This document shows, piece after piece, positions 19,388 through 32,592 of a DNA stretch of 64,000 bases. Numbering within the stretch: position 1 is the first letter of the stretch; the number at the start of each line of letters is the position of its first letter. Source of the stretch: Mercenaria mercenaria (lineage: Eukaryota > Mollusca > Bivalvia > Venerida > Veneridae). Under the pieces are notes generated by a model. It did no database searches. It was not told the origin of the DNA and was given only the letters and a program-made list of their open reading frames with translations. A program made the translations under genes and the position numbers. The stretch spans positions 20,334,501 through 20,398,500 of the forward strand of contig NC_069367.1 in the NCBI RefSeq assembly GCF_021730395.1. The letters are read 5' to 3'.

Positions 19388-21176
19388 GTTTGATAAGTTT
19401 TATTTTTCAAAGTTCCATAAGGCCAAATGGCCCATGAGGACAAACAAAACATAATACCCGGCAGGACAGAGTTTAACCAATGCATACAACGATATAGTTA
19501 ATCGGAGAAGGTATACAATACATTGCATATCAATTACAAACATATCAATCATTTAAAAGAACACATGATGATACAAAAATAATGATTTCATTAAAGTAAT
19601 ATAACTCAGTGCTTAACAGAATTTACTAGTGTCACATTTTGAATATTACACATGTTACAGAATTTTGTCATTTTACATATATAATTGTTTTGTAAAAGGT
19701 GGATACATGTATTAGCCTTTGACTAATACATATGTTATATCATTGTTTTATACTATGTGGGTAAATGTAGCATTCAATCAACATATATGTTATATCCTGT
19801 ATGCTTATACAAACACACACATATATATAGCTTCAATCATATTCACATCATATGTACACAATATGTACACCATATGAATGTTGATCTTGCCGAAACGAAA
19901 CACAAGATCAACATATCAAATAAACTGTAAATTATAGTTTTATGGTACTATTACGTTAAACAAAATACACTGCAGAGAAAGAATTAAACTGGGATTCTTA
20001 TGGCAGTTTGCCTTAAGAAAACACCAATTAAAATGACTATAAATGAGAGGTTAGAGTATTATAGTATAACGTGTCTAGGTGTACATATAGCACATATGTT
20101 CCTTTACTAAATTAATTAAATCATTTATTTATCTAACCAGACTACAGAACGAAATACATACGTCTGTAACAAAAGAAAGTATCTAATATTAAGAAATATT
20201 AACATTATTTTCATTGACAGCAGCTGGGTATAACCTTTCTTTTCTTAAAGCAAAAGCTTTGTTCACAATATTCCCTAACTTTCGTATTATGTGAACATTT
20301 TCAGAATTCAACAGTTCAGTAAATTTTGGCATATTCGGTCTTTTCCAGTAATACATGGGAATAAAACGTTTTCTTAGATTATTATATACTTTACATTCCA
20401 ATACAAAATGGTATTCATCTTCTAAAACATCACAAGAAAAGCATTTTCTTTCATTTAGAGGTGTGCAGTTTGGCTTATTCCATATACCAGTTTCAATATG
20501 CAATCTGTGAGAAGAAACTCTTAACTTAGTAAGATCTGTACAAAAACGTTTGATGTTAATACAACTTAGATATGGCTGAACCTTAAAAATAGCAATATGT
20601 CTGTAGAATATAGCCCTGCTTGAATTGCCTAATCTACTTGGCCAATTTTGTACAAATTGATCTTTTAATCTTTGTTTTACGTGACAGGTTAGTGTTACCA
20701 ACACTTTTCATAAACCATGCATCATAAAAACCTAACGTACAGAAAAGAGTTTTTACTAGTGAACACCAGTTTGTTTTATTTGTGTAATTTTCACAATCAT
20801 TTTTCAATAAATTATACACTTTGTTAACAAATTTGTTCTCATTTGTATGCAATATTTTTACCCAGTATTTTATGATGTTATAATAACGCATTGACTGGAA
20901 AGATAATCTACCGGTTCACCATATGAAATCGTTTTGAGTAGTTTTCTTAACACATAATATGCGTTTGCAAAATTGCATGTGAACTCTTTCAATTGCATTG
21001 CCATGTACAAAACCCCAAACTTCACTGCTATAGTTAAGAATAGGACTAATTATCTTATCAAAAAGATCCAACCTATGAAAAGTAGAAATATTTACAAATT
21101 TGTAAAGATATTTGTTCATTTTAAATATGGCTTTCATTGCTAACATGGCTCGATTTGATTTCCAGTTAAACAAAGA
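19388..21176 (-). mobile_element. Decayed 5'-truncated LINE
   Basis: On the minus strand the first pieces read KIISPILNYSSEVWGF and IERVHMQFCKRIL (20916-21173), the reverse-transcriptase thumb region. Next comes 20634-20891 (linker), then 20189-20704 containing QRLKDQFVQNW, LRVSSHRLHIETG and the zinc knuckle CFSCDVLEDEYHFVLEC (C-x2-C-x7-H-x4-C). These three are in different frames, so there are at least two frameshifts or stops. A 0.8-kb AT-rich 3'UTR ends in an (A/T)-rich tail with repeated CTTATCAAA near 19388-19410. The catalytic palm and endonuclease are absent. Related to the LINEs at 13448 and 4376. Confidence 0.85.
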
Positions 21177-21190
21177 CGGAAATGTTGTGA

Positions 21191-21307
21191 TTTATTGTTT
21201 AATTTACCACGGTTCAGATGCTTCAGTATTTAACCACTCGGGCTAACGCCTTCGTGGTTCAATTTCTACGCATCTGAACTCTGAACCGTGGGAAATTAGA
21301 CGATAAA
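21191..21307. repeat. Hairpin-forming palindromic element
   Basis: Outer arms TTTATTGTTTAATTTACCAC and continuing GGTTCAGATGC pair with GCATCTGAA...CTGAACCGTG and GGAAATTAGACGATAAA; a smaller inner stem (ACCACTCG...CGTGGT) sits in the loop. MITE-like, abutting the truncated 5' end of the LINE at 21176. Confidence 0.7.
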
Positions 21308-24253
21308 CCACTCGAAGGCCTTGATTATTTGTTAATTATTTCCTATTTTGCTACGCTCAAACAACTAAATTATCTATCCCATAATCAAAGAGAATCAACG
21401 GGAGCAAAAAGAACAAATTTATAAATTAACATTTAGGCTTTGTTATCTGCATTGCCATAGTGTAACACTCAACATCAGTCATATAAACTATCAATTCATT
21501 AATTTCTACCTTATGAATATACGTTCTGGGTCATTATGGTAAGAGGCACCTACTCATCCCTACTTCACTCAGTCGTGGGAAGGGGGACTATAGAGAAACA
21601 AAGTTTCAACACCAGTCACCTTCTTATGCCCTGACACCCATTTCTCAAAATGTATTGCCAGAAAAATACATCATTCAAAATTATTTAACGCATGAAATAA
21701 TTATACATCCGACACCTCAATACCTTTGAAATACGGTAATACCTCGATTTCTTTAAACATAGGATACACATATGTAATAAATGCTCATAACCAGCATTTA
21801 CGGTAAATTCTCTTTTAAATATTGCAGTTAAAGAATAATGTTGTAAGCATTATATTGATTTCTAGACCAAGGTTATTTTAGCCATCTGTTGCATGTTTAC
21901 AATGTTTACAAGTTGCATGTTGCATTTTAATATAACAATCGTCCTTGTCATGAACATTGATTTTCAAAAAATGTATCTCTACATCCTTGGAAATCAAGTA
22001 AATAATGATACAGAGACAAAAGTCTTGTGACAGATGTTTAGGCTGAAATATAAAATCCAAGTTCGCGAAACGATAATAAAGGAAATGTGTAGACGACATT
22101 AGTAATTAAATATTTGAACTTGAAGACTGAAATAAGAATCTATTGAAATAGCTTCATAATTTTTTTTCTGTTTTGAAGTTGTGCATAAGTCAAAGTTTGT
22201 CCTCAGCAGTCTAATCAGTTCCTAGGCAGTTTATAGTATTTACTGCAAGGTGATTTGCATATATTCCGTTGTAACACGTATGTACACATGTGTACTTTAT
22301 TTAAGAATTGAATGCTATTTTCTGGGACTTCTTGCAAATTCATGAATCGCGCTAGTGATTCTTTTGATTGATTGACAAGAAGCCTTCCAGTTGGTTCATG
22401 CCTATATAAACGCACAAAAATACCATTCAATTTTACGTCAGCTTGCTACAAAAATAATTGATTTGCTTTCCAGGAGTATCAGAAAATCAAAATAAATGTC
22501 AAGATATCGATCTTTTAGTCACAGTAAAAACGACCCACCCACGTTCAACTATAATTCGCCTTCTGATAAAAATACAGTTCCTGGTTTTCATTTAAAATAT
22601 GTTTAACTCCAGTGATAATTTATACAGTCATATCATTCAGTTGTGATCTTTGACGTCAGAAAAATTAGTTAAAGCTATAATTAATTAAATGTTCTTTTTG
22701 AATGTTTTGGCGTCCAATTTTGAAAGAATGTTTGGAACGAGGCCATTTTGTTCATGATTTTGGTGAAGGACGTCAGATTACGCGTGCAATCTCGCGGAAA
22801 GGACCGTCACTGATATTATTACTGCAATGTTTAACGCTTTTGTCTTTCCATAGCAAAATGTATAGTGAATGCAAATTTTGTATACAACAAATAAGTTTGG
22901 AAAAAGAGCTCATGTTGCTTAATTTGTGAATAACAAATTTCGTCCTGAATAAATAAACAGCCTAGTTCAAGTCCTTCCAAAATGCCAGCCCCATCACACC
23001 GGCCCCGATTTGTATCTTTCATCAATTTATATAAACCGTTCTTTACATTCCGAGCTGTTTGTGAATATTTTGTTCAAAACTGAGGAAGCATAGTTTTGGT
23101 GAGAAAAGTCACCAGAAGCCACCCTGCTTTCTCTAGGTTTGCTCTAAAGTTTACACGGGGGAGGCTCCCTAGACCCAGCCGGAGGAGGGGATTCCTCTCC
23201 CCTACACTCTTCCCTTGAGTAACATCTAAACTGATCACGCTACGCCCCTGATATTCAACAAACGTGGTGATGAACAATTTAGACCTATAGTATACAAGTA
23301 TCTGCAATTACATGCTTTAAACGAAAACATTCTGTTGATTGTTATCTGACGATTGTTTAACAATGTAATTATTCGCAACATATCAGTTCCATTTTCAAAA
23401 TACAAATTTTCAAAGCCATTTAGAACTGTGTTCTTTGTGCATAATACTGGTCAACAAATATAGAAGATAAGCCCTTCCTTCAATAGTAATTGTTGTTTAA
23501 TTTTGGCAAAATGAAAAAAAAAACTAAATAACGTGGTAAAAATAAAATTTAATAAAAAAAACGCACTGTTACCTGTCTGTATCCCTGAGACACACAGTTC
23601 GACCACCTGCATACATGTATACGGAAATTGTAACGCATCTATCACCATTATTAGCGCTTGTAGCAAATTTGAAAACTAACAATAAAAGTCTAAAATCGCC
23701 AGTTAGTCCTTAATATGATTTACAGGTGTTTAATGTTTCATTTTGTAGCCGAAATAGGTTACAATTAAATTTATTGATTATAATGGGGAGATACGGACAG
23801 CCTTGAGTTTTCGATATTTGTCTAACTTTTTATTATATTAGCAAGAATCAAATTGACACTTACGAGAATATTCCTGATAGTGTCTTGTTAAATGTCTCTG
23901 ATAAGACATTATTTGATGAATAAAACATTTTTTTTCTGCAAAGTTTCTATCATTTATAAATGCTGTATAACGTCTTCTAGGATAACCTCTGATAACCTTT
24001 TTCATCTTTTGTGGGTTTTAATCCATGGAGTAGGATGCGAATGACCTTTTCATTTGATACTCATAATAAGGTGTATATATCTATGCAATTTAGGCATGTT
24101 CAAATAATATTTAACAAATATGTCTATGGCCTTTACCAGTAAGGCCACAGTGAGTCCTACCATACACATTTCAGGTCATATGACAACTTTCCAGAAATAT
24201 TTATTTTCGTCTTAGGTAATAATGTTCCCTCCAGCTTCTTTAATGACCACAAT
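21308..24253. other. Intergenic, no gene supported
   Basis: Short frames only (longest 75-77 codons at 22702-22929 plus and 23074-23307 minus), none with splice context or recognisable residues. 23140-23250 is locally GC-rich (GGAGGCTCCCTAGACCCAGC, CTACGCCCCTGA) and looks like a fragment of some other repeat. Confidence 0.4.
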
Positions 24254-24560
24254 ACCATGTTCCCCCGCTTAGCTCAATAGGTAAGAGCGTTGGTCTACGG
24301 ATCTCGGGGTCGCGAGTTCGATCCTCGGGCGGGGCGTATGTTCTCCGTGACTATTTGATAAACGACATTGTGTCTGATATCGTAAGTCCTCCACCTCTGA
24401 TTCATGTGGGGAAGTTGGCAGTTACTTGCGGAGAACAGGTTTGTACTGGTACAGAATCCAGGAACACTGGTTAGGTTAACTGCCCGCCGTTACATGACTG
24501 AAATACTGTTGAAAAACGGCGTTAAACCCAAAACAAACAAACAAACAAAACCATGTTCCC
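24254..24560 (+). mobile_element. tRNA-derived SINE (Meta-SINE-like) with 11-bp target-site duplication
   Basis: Target-site duplication ACCATGTTCCC at 24254-24264 and 24550-24560. Head (about 24263-24336): CCCCGCTTAGCTCAATAGGT is the acceptor plus D arm with an A box, GAGTTCGATCC is a B box, and CGGGCGGGGC closes the acceptor stem (7 pairs with CCCCGCT). The anticodon position reads ACG (Arg-like), but the anticodon stem is degenerate. Body and tail: GCCGTTACATGACTGAAATA and GTTGAAAAACGGCGTTAAAC, ending (AAAC)n. From memory, this 3' body resembles the conserved Meta domain of mollusc and coral SINEs (RUDI/MESC). It depends on a LINE in trans and is transcribed by RNA polymerase III. Confidence 0.85.
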
Positions 24561-25237
24561 ATCAAATAACAGGGGCACAACTAATAGTTGATGTTGCCTT
24601 ATTATGAGTATCAGATAAAAAGTAATTCAGATCCTACCCCATGAATTAAAAAAATAACACACACGCACACACAAATGAAACTTTAGATTAATGCTAGACT
24701 GCACTAGGAGAACTGTAAAACCTCAGAGAAATATCTTTCACTTCTCATGACTCTGACAAACGTCCCAATACCCGTCTCTGTGCAGTAGCCTGATGTTCAT
24801 GTAAGTGCCATTCGATACGTGGCGTCCGTCAGTCGTTTGTCCGTATATGTTTGGTGGGTGTGTGTGGGGGGGGGGGGGGGGGGGCACTTAATCTATAAAT
24901 ACTATTGGCTGAAACCACCCCACGAAATCTCGAACTAAAACGATAAATATGATAAATGATCTATATCCTGTCAAAGTTTTGTTTCTTTGATTATATGCAG
25001 CATTTAAGCTCAAGGCGGGTGATCACATGACTTTTGTTTATGATCACATTGTGTCAACCTTAATGGCTGCGCCCATGTACTAAACAGGTTTGTTGGTGGT
25101 AGGAATCCACTGAAAATGCACTGAAATCATGTAGTCTGCTTCTCATGCGGCTTGTAAATGTTTATGCGTGTTTTCTACAATGTTCCTAGGGATTCATGTC
25201 TGAATGGTCACATTGTGTCCAATAAATCTAGTGAAAG
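24561..25237. other. Intergenic with a G19 run
   Basis: No gene. A run of about 19 G at 24866-24884 could form a G-quadruplex. Confidence 0.5.
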
Positions 25238-28200
25238 GTGTACATTTTTGTGTATATAGCAAGTAATTCCAATCTTTTACATAATAGTGAGTCTTTGTAA
25301 GTGTTTTAGTGTTGCAGTTCATTAAAGGAATAAACGTACTTAATAGGTAATCCTAAAGCACTTTCGAGCTTGTCACATAACGGCTGAAAGAATTTTTTTT
25401 TCTAATTATTTTTCTGTAAGCTAGTTCCTGTTTTACATCATTTTGGATCTATATTTGACATTTTGTAGCATTTTCAGGGAGGCTTTATATAGACATGTAA
25501 ACTTATTCTACGTAATAGTGTAAAATTTTCTTATTTTGTGTTGCTCAACAATCTTGATTAAACTTGTACATTGTAATTTATACATTGTATTATGAGTCTT
25601 TTGGTATTATTTTTTAAACTGTCTTAATGCATGACTTACCAAAATTAATAATAAAGAATGCAGTGCATTACATAATTATCAATCTAATAAGCATAATTGT
25701 GCTGAAAATCGAGAAATCACTGTGCCATCAATTGTAAATTTTAACAAGTAATTCTTCTTTTTCAGTCAATTGTGATATTTCAACTAACTTCACTTTTTAA
25801 GACTTGAGCGATGGTTGAAATATACCGCATTTATTGATATATACTGTTTTATTGTCCGTGCACTCAAATATGTATTGTCGCCAAAGCATTAATTATATAC
25901 GTAACCTTCATTTGTTAAATTACTAGGAAGTGAAACAAATGTGAAAATCTTATCTTTATAAGACATTGTAAAGATATTTAAGTCTATTGAAGTTTGACAA
26001 TAAAGTATTACCATGGCCCATAACAGACAGCATTTATGATATGATTTCAAATTTTGATAAACCATATCTTATGATAGCAAAATCCATATACATTACTGAA
26101 TGATGCCTGAATAATTTCACAGTCAGCAATCAAATTTTTAATTTTCCTTTACAGAAACTGAAGAAATGTCCATACGCATTTCACTAACATGAAATTCTTA
26201 AGTAAACGAAATGGCAAAGGAAGAAGAATTTAGACATTGAAACCAGATACGTTACCGGTATTTTAAATTCGGAATGTTTTTTGTGCTTTATGGATGCAAA
26301 AGTGATGGAATTACTATCAGATATTGACTGATGCAATAAATGCCAGAAATGTGAAGTTTACATGAAAACGACATCTCTTAGTTGTACAGGCAATTTTAGA
26401 ATTTGATAAATATAAATGCATCATTGGTCAAAATCTTACAACAAATATCACTTTTATAATCTTTCAATTTAGTGAAAAATATTTTTTTCTAGTTTAATAC
26501 AACTTGTAGTATTGAAAATACAAAAACTGTATGGGATTAAAATCTACATAGGCACACTATGCTAGTTGAAAATACATTTTAAAGCGTATTCCTTTAATGG
26601 TATTGAAATTGCCATAACTACATACGTTATTATCAAACTATTTTTGGTTGCGGGTTTATCCCGCTACCAAAGTTAAGTGTATTTCTGACAATCATGTAGC
26701 ATCTTTATTTGATTCCAAATCACATCCAAGTGATGTTAATGTGCTACACAAAGTAGTCCCATTCATGAACAATGCGGATGAATTATCAGCGATCAAGCAG
26801 TTCTTATTCATCCTCTATCCATTCACACTATATAAGATCTGTCCAGCCCATGGTTACATCACTGACTTCCAGCTGTTCATGTAAGGTCAGGCAGAGTTTA
26901 TCTTAGATATGAGGCACATTAGTATTTGTTTCTTATACATTTATATTTATAGATTGGCATTTAAAATGAAAATAACTCTAACAAAACCCGCAATCACCAG
27001 ACATCTCAAGGCTTTAATTATAATAAGGCATTGATTTTGAGTGTCATCTATATATGAAATAAAGCATTTTATTTGTTATATTTAGATTCCTTAAACTTAA
27101 CTATGGATGCATGTCTTACCTTTTCATTTCTAGCTAAGCTTATGTTTACGAAGTTCTTGTGGTTTAAAGGAAGAAATAAAATTGAAGCCTACATCAAGTT
27201 AGATAAGTTTGACAGCCTGGCATTTAGTATAGTAACGTAAATTCTGGATCCTTAACACAAATAGCAGCTTAAACATCATTATATAGTATTATCAATATCA
27301 CAGTTCAAATTCAGTCATACCTGATATGAATATGTGCACTACGAATGCACGCCTGGGGGTATTTTGTAACGTATCAGACACTATTTAGAACAGATTTACT
27401 CACTGTATAAAGGTGTTTATAATTAAAAACGAAACAATTAATGACCGCTAAAGATAAAAATTAATTGCCACTTTGGTTACATATTTCGATATAAAATCCG
27501 ATGTAAACGTATTTGATTAGTTTGAGAACATTATAAATGGTGTCAATTTGTGCATTTACAGCCATACATGATGTCTAAGATCTCAGTTGGTATATAGGCT
27601 TATCGACTATGTTTTACGGAGGTCTAACAAAGGTCAGACTCAGATCGGAACAATTTGTTTGAGTTGTACTCCTCGTTTCTGAAACATTTATTTCATACCT
27701 TTTGTGATTATATGATATCAATTCTATCACTTATGCATTTCTAAAACGCAGAATCATGTGACATTCTGAATTTAAAATCTCTGTAACGTATCTGTTCATC
27801 ACGTATCTGGTTTCACCCATCTAAATTCTTCTTCCTTTTCAATTCCAAGTACGCAAAGATTCATGTACGTTACCAGTGTTCTTCTGCTCACGTAAGGGAA
27901 AATAGAAAAAAAAAGATTGCTAATGTGAAATCATGCATCAACCATCCAATAATGTATGTGGCTTTTGTTACAGTAACATACTGTTTATCAAACTAAAAAA
28001 TCATATTATAAATGTTGTCTGTAGTGGATGGACATTATTAATAAAGATAAGATTTTCATATTTGTTTCACTTCATAGTAATTTAACAGATGAAGATAACG
28101 TATCTAATTTATGCTTTGGCGACAATATATATTTGAATGCACAGACAATGAAAAGTATGTGCCAATGATCATAAATTTTGGTAGGTCATGAATGAAAACA

Positions 28201-28603
28201 GTTTGAAAATGGTTCCAAAAGATTCTAAATACAACGTACAATAGGTTTAGCGACACTCTTACATGAAATCAGTGTAATAAAGCTTATTTACTTTTCTATA
28301 AATGCAAAAAGTCTCCTTGAAAATGGTACGAAATGTCAAGTATAGGCCCATAATGATGAAAAACAGGAACTAGCTATAGAAAATTGAAAATGACACTTTA
28401 TTGGGGTGGGGGAGGGGGGGGGGGGGGGAATTTTTTCTTTCAGCCGTTATGTGACAAGCTCGAAAGGGCTTCTGGGTTACACCTATTAAGTACATACGTT
28501 TATTCCTTTAATGAATTGCAACACTAAAACACTAAAAAAGACTCACTATTATTATATGTAAAAGATTGGAATTACTTGCTATATACACCTTTTATGTTTA
28601 TGA
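25238..28603. repeat. 3.4-kb long inverted repeat (second foldback-like structure)
   Basis: 25238-26345 and 27690-28603 are inverted copies with indels. Examples: ATATAGCAAGTAATTCCAAT (25255 region) and its complement near 28575; GAGCTTGTCACATAACGGCT (25366 region) versus AGCCGTTATGTGACAAGCTC (28441 region); TATTGTCGCCAAAGCAT (25870 region) versus ATGCTTTGGCGACAATA (28112 region); GGAAGAAGAATTTAGA (26219) versus TCTAAATTCTTCTTCC (27820). The left arm has about 200 bp (25655-25850) absent on the right; the right arm has a G run at 28405-28429. The loop is 26346-27689. No clean target-site duplication found. Could be a transposon with long TIRs or an old inverted duplication. Confidence 0.8.
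26648..26884 (+). CDS. Exon-like open frame in the loop of the second inverted repeat
   Basis: An open frame of about 78 codons with coding-like composition, including VASLFDSKSHPSDVNVLHKV, VPFMNNADELSAIKQFLF and ILYPFTLYKICPAHGYITDF. It ends at CTGTTCAT|GTAAGG, a near-perfect splice donor just before the in-frame stop. The upstream acceptor is not clear (candidates before about 26672 or at 26699). No start codon of the ordinary kind, so if real it is an internal exon or captured gene fragment. Family not recognised. No partner exon found nearby. Confidence 0.35.
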   Translation: MRVYPATKVKCISDNHVASLFDSKSHPSDVNVLHKVVPFMNNADELSAIKQFLFILYPFTLYKICPAHGYITDFQLFM

Positions 28604-28792
28604 GTACTATAGGCTTGAGCGTACACACATAATTTCTGGTCTGCCAGGCTGTTGAAAATGCTGCTTGCATGTTTAATTTGAACCACTAGCAATATTGTTT
28701 ATATTGTGAAAGCAAGTGTAAACATTCAAATAGCTATTATTTTCCATTTTTAGCCCGTTTTATTTTATTTTTATTTTTACAAGTAGATCTAC

Positions 28793-28905
28793 GAGCACCT
28801 GGTGAGCTCAGTTTATAGCTTATCAAACTGAAAAAAGTAATAATAATAAAAAAACTATCGAAGTGTGAGAGGTCACGGGTTCAAGGCCCACATTGAGCAC
28901 TGATT
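28793..28905 (+). other. tRNA-like (split RNA polymerase III promoter) fragment
   Basis: TGAGCTCAGTTTATAGC resembles an A box and GGTTCAAGGCC (28878-28888) is an exact B-box consensus match, but an A-rich insert separates them and the acceptor stem is not convincing. Probably an old SINE head or tRNA pseudogene. Confidence 0.3.
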
Positions 28906-29273
28906 ATGTAAGATAAGTTTTTCAGTTATAATAGGTTTCTAATTATTAAGTTAATTTTATTTGTGCTCATTTTGAATTAATAAAAAAGTGAAAAAATATC
29001 AGTAAATTATTAATGGGGCACAGGAAGTTGTTTTTCGTTCTTTATAAGTTTCACAGCGGCGCTGCGAGCTAAAGCATTGAGCTATTGTACCTTTCATTGT
29101 GCCGTTTGGTGTAATGACTGAAATGTCAGCATGAATGCTTCGTTGCGGAATTATTTGTCCATATGTACTATTAGTTAAAAAGAATTATATATACTGCCGC
29201 CCGGTGGTTACGGCAGCTTAAAAATGTAATGATAAATATATAGGCGGATTATAAGCGTGTAAGCGTGCGTTAG

Positions 29274-29429
29274 CAGGGATATAAATAAGCACGGGCCCAG
29301 TAGCCATTGACCCCTAAAATTTTGGTTGAGTCCCTAAATTGTTGGATAAAATGCCCAATATACCCAATGTTTAACATTTATTTTGGACAGTCTGGGTCCC
29401 TAAAGGAAAATAGCTAGTTTATATCCCTG
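29274..29429. mobile_element. Short MITE-like inverted-repeat element
   Basis: Ends CAGGGATATAAATAAGC and GCTAGTTTATATCCCTG pair at 15 of 17 positions over 156 bp. No coding and no clear target-site duplication. Confidence 0.5.
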
Positions 29430-32240
29430 GTTTGGCAGATGATATGCCTGCAGCCACGTCTTCATAATCTGTGCAGCTATGTACTATTTTTGTTGGGGCA
29501 CAAGTACACGGTTTATATTGGTTTAAGAGGTAAAATAGAGTAAATAAAATAATTAAAAATAAAACCCCTTAACTGTTAGAGGCAGCCTTGACTATAAAAA
29601 AATGTCGGCTGAAGTGTCGTCTCTGTCGGCTTCCCTTAAAAGACCTGTGCTTATATACTTCAAGGTAAAGTAAGCTTCTCATCGGACGTCCCCAAGCGTC
29701 GAGAATTGCAAAAAGAAAGTAAAATAATTTTAAAAAAAATGTCTTTGCTAAACCTCTAACAACCAGGGTCCCACCAAAGAGTACCCCCTTGAAGCGTATC
29801 CGTCTGTTTGGTCAGTGCAGGTCTGTGTTTGGGATAAAACTGTATGCGCAATACAAATGTACTGTATCCTTTTGTCCTTTGAACAAGTAGGTTTTAGTTA
29901 AAATAGCAAAATTCGTACAAGTAAATTTTGTTCACAGCTAATTTGAGTTCCGCACATAGGGGCATGGCAATTTGGATTCCTGTTTATTTGGTATTATTTT
30001 TTGTGTGATTCGGGCATAACATGTTGTCCTCGACCTGTCCAGTTAGCGCTCAAGTGAATTGTCATAGATAGTCTTTAATGTTCAACTCTTTCATTATTTT
30101 TCGTACTAATTTAGGAATACATCCAGGTCAACATTAAAAGTTAAAGTTGTAAAACAAATAGTCGTTGTTATAAGGTATCAGAAATGGTATGGGTCACCCG
30201 GTGACTACACGCATGTCTGACAGCCAGATTGTATTTTCTAGCCACCTTACAGGTGCTTTTCTCTTCACGAGTTTTTTCCCAAGGAGTATCACATATTAGA
30301 CCAATACCATAATCTTACATCCGTTGTGCTGCTGTTTTATTCATATTTTTCAGCGGCATTGGCTAAATAATTGTCATCACAGATTCCATCGATTGGCACA
30401 ACGGTTCACAAATTTCTTGCTGTCGCCATGGTTCCAGTGATTGTCTATATGTGTTGTATACCTGTTGTGTTGATGGACGTCCGATCAAAATCTAGATGAG
30501 CATTCATTTAACAGGATGATTTGTATCTGCAGCCACTTATTGCAGTGAAACATCTCTATTTCAGAAAAGGCAAGTATCTTATATAAAAGGTTTATATACA
30601 TATAAACAAATCGTAATAATTGTCTAGGATGGATCGCCCCCGATACATACATTTTATCTATTGAGCTGATTAATGAAACATTTTTGGTTAGCCACATTAA
30701 AGGGGCTTGCCTCCATGAGGACACCAAAATGCTTTGCAAAATTGGAAAGTATATTTATGAGAAACATAAACGTATGTTTAATATCTACCTTGAAAATTTT
30801 AACATCATCAAATCATAGAAAGTAATGATTGTTTTACATCAAAATTAAATGTAGCAAATAAAACAATTTTCATTCTACAATCCATCGTCAGTTTACTCAT
30901 ATGTATGTGCTAGGTTTCGAAAGGGGCCTACATGAAGGGGCCACACTTTGGTCAGCTCAGCGGCTATAAAACCTCATCATCGTTTCTATAAAAGATACTG
31001 TTACTTATCTTCCTTTGGTGCATTTGCAGCAATGTACGAGTGCTTCATATTTACATGACTAGGTTTAAACAAACATCGTTTTTCACTGTCGTTGAATTTT
31101 ATTTATGTTCAAATGGCATTATTTTTTGTAATGGGACAAATCTTTTAGAATATCTAAGTAAACGATTCTACGGGACAGACCGGTAAAAATGTATTTGATA
31201 GATGGGTTGTTTATAGAGATGTTGTTCGTTCACCAAACATTTGTATGGTTTTCTGATATACTGCTAATCCTTAAACAGATTTCTACCTTGATATAATAAA
31301 AGTAACGTTTGCATTAACCTTGGGACAATTATTATTTTATTAAGCAGTTTAATTTACTCATAACGTATATAAAATAATAATTTTAGTGGCCCTTCAACTG
31401 ACATAAGTGCATATCAGGTATGGCACTAGGCAAGATGATTCATAACGAAAGACGGAAAATAATGATTAAAATCGAATTGGTTCCTTGATAATGTTTATTA
31501 CTAATAGTTTTCCCCCTTTTGCAGCCATTGCTGGGATAATTGTTCTTTCGATTGATTCAAATTGTATTCTTATTTAAATAATGTATTTTGTTTGTACCTT
31601 TGCAGTGTCGCTGGGGCAAATGAAATTCGGTTATTTTCAATCATACGGTACATCTTTAGCTGTTTGTATAGTATGTGCATTTTAAACATTATCTCACCTT
31701 GCCAGTTGCCATGAGAAATCTTTAAATAAAGTCGCGGCCTTTTCCCACTAAACTGTATTGTAGTTTTCATTTATACTGATAATTTAGTTGTAATGAGTAT
31801 GACAGACGTATATGGCCGATGATTTTGCGTCTTGCTAATGGCTGCTGTCATTCCCTGTTATATACGGTCCATTGATAAAATAAAAAGGTTTATAAGTAAT
31901 ATTCCTTCAGTGATAATGCAAATAATGTAGCAAAACACATTTGCAGCTAATACTTTTATGTTTTTGTTGTTGTTTGATGGTTTTAAGTACTAGTTAAGGG
32001 GCTCAGAATAACGAGAAAAGGACATGTTTGATTGTAGTTTATTGTCAGGAAGAGGTGCAAAAGTCCCATGGCTGGGCACTTATTTAGGATTTTCACACAT
32101 ATTCAGATTTAACAGAACTTTAAAAAAGATTAATATGCCGCAGTTTTAGTTTCATTTGATATGACTCAAACAATATAAACATGTAAAATATTATTCTAAA
32201 AAGTAGTTCTTCCTTGAAAAAAGTAAGTATTTACAAACAC
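29430..32240. other. Intergenic, no gene supported
   Basis: AT-rich, with only short frames (84 codons at 30485-30739 minus, 66 at 31570-31770 minus) and no splice or family evidence. Confidence 0.4.
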
Positions 32241-32389
32241 ATTTATACGTGTAGATACGTATGTAATAAAAAGGTTATCATTTCTGCATCGGGAAATATG
32301 CACTCGTTCTTTAGCGGAAGAAGTCGCGCAATATTTCCGCTGCAGAACGCGTGCATATTTCCCGATACAAAACTAGCAGCATATAACTA
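32241..32389 (+). mobile_element. Hairpin MITE (ATCGGGAAATATGCA family), copy 1
   Basis: GCATCGGGAAATATGCACTC ... GCGTGCATATTTCCCGATAC form long arms around an inner GCGGAA...TTCCGC stem. The left flank ACGTATGTAATAAAAAGGTT is shared with the copy at 54225-54391, which lies in the opposite orientation. Confidence 0.75.
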
Positions 32390-32592
32390 CTGTAAAATCA
32401 TTTAATTTCGTGGGCATGTTTCGTGGTTTTGGTCAAAACGGCAATTTCGTGGGGATATGAATTCGTGGATTTCAACTTTTGAACATAAAATAAATGGGAA
32501 TTTTATTTGTTCGTTGGGATTAAATTTCGTGGATTGACTCTACAACGAAATCCACGAAAATTAGTCCCCCACCAAAATTAATGATTTCACAG
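32390..32592. mobile_element. TA-flanked MITE (Tc1/mariner-type ends)
   Basis: 203 bp; ends CTGTAAAATCATTTAATTTC and the reverse complement of TTAATGATTTCACAG, with GTGGG just inside both ends. TA at 32388-32389 and 32593-32594. The interior repeats the TTTCGTGG motif several times on both strands. It abuts the hairpin MITE directly. Confidence 0.8.

Noticed and set aside
24263-24336. Free-standing functional tRNA-Arg gene
   Set aside because: The anticodon stem does not pair, and the head is joined to a SINE body inside one target-site duplication.
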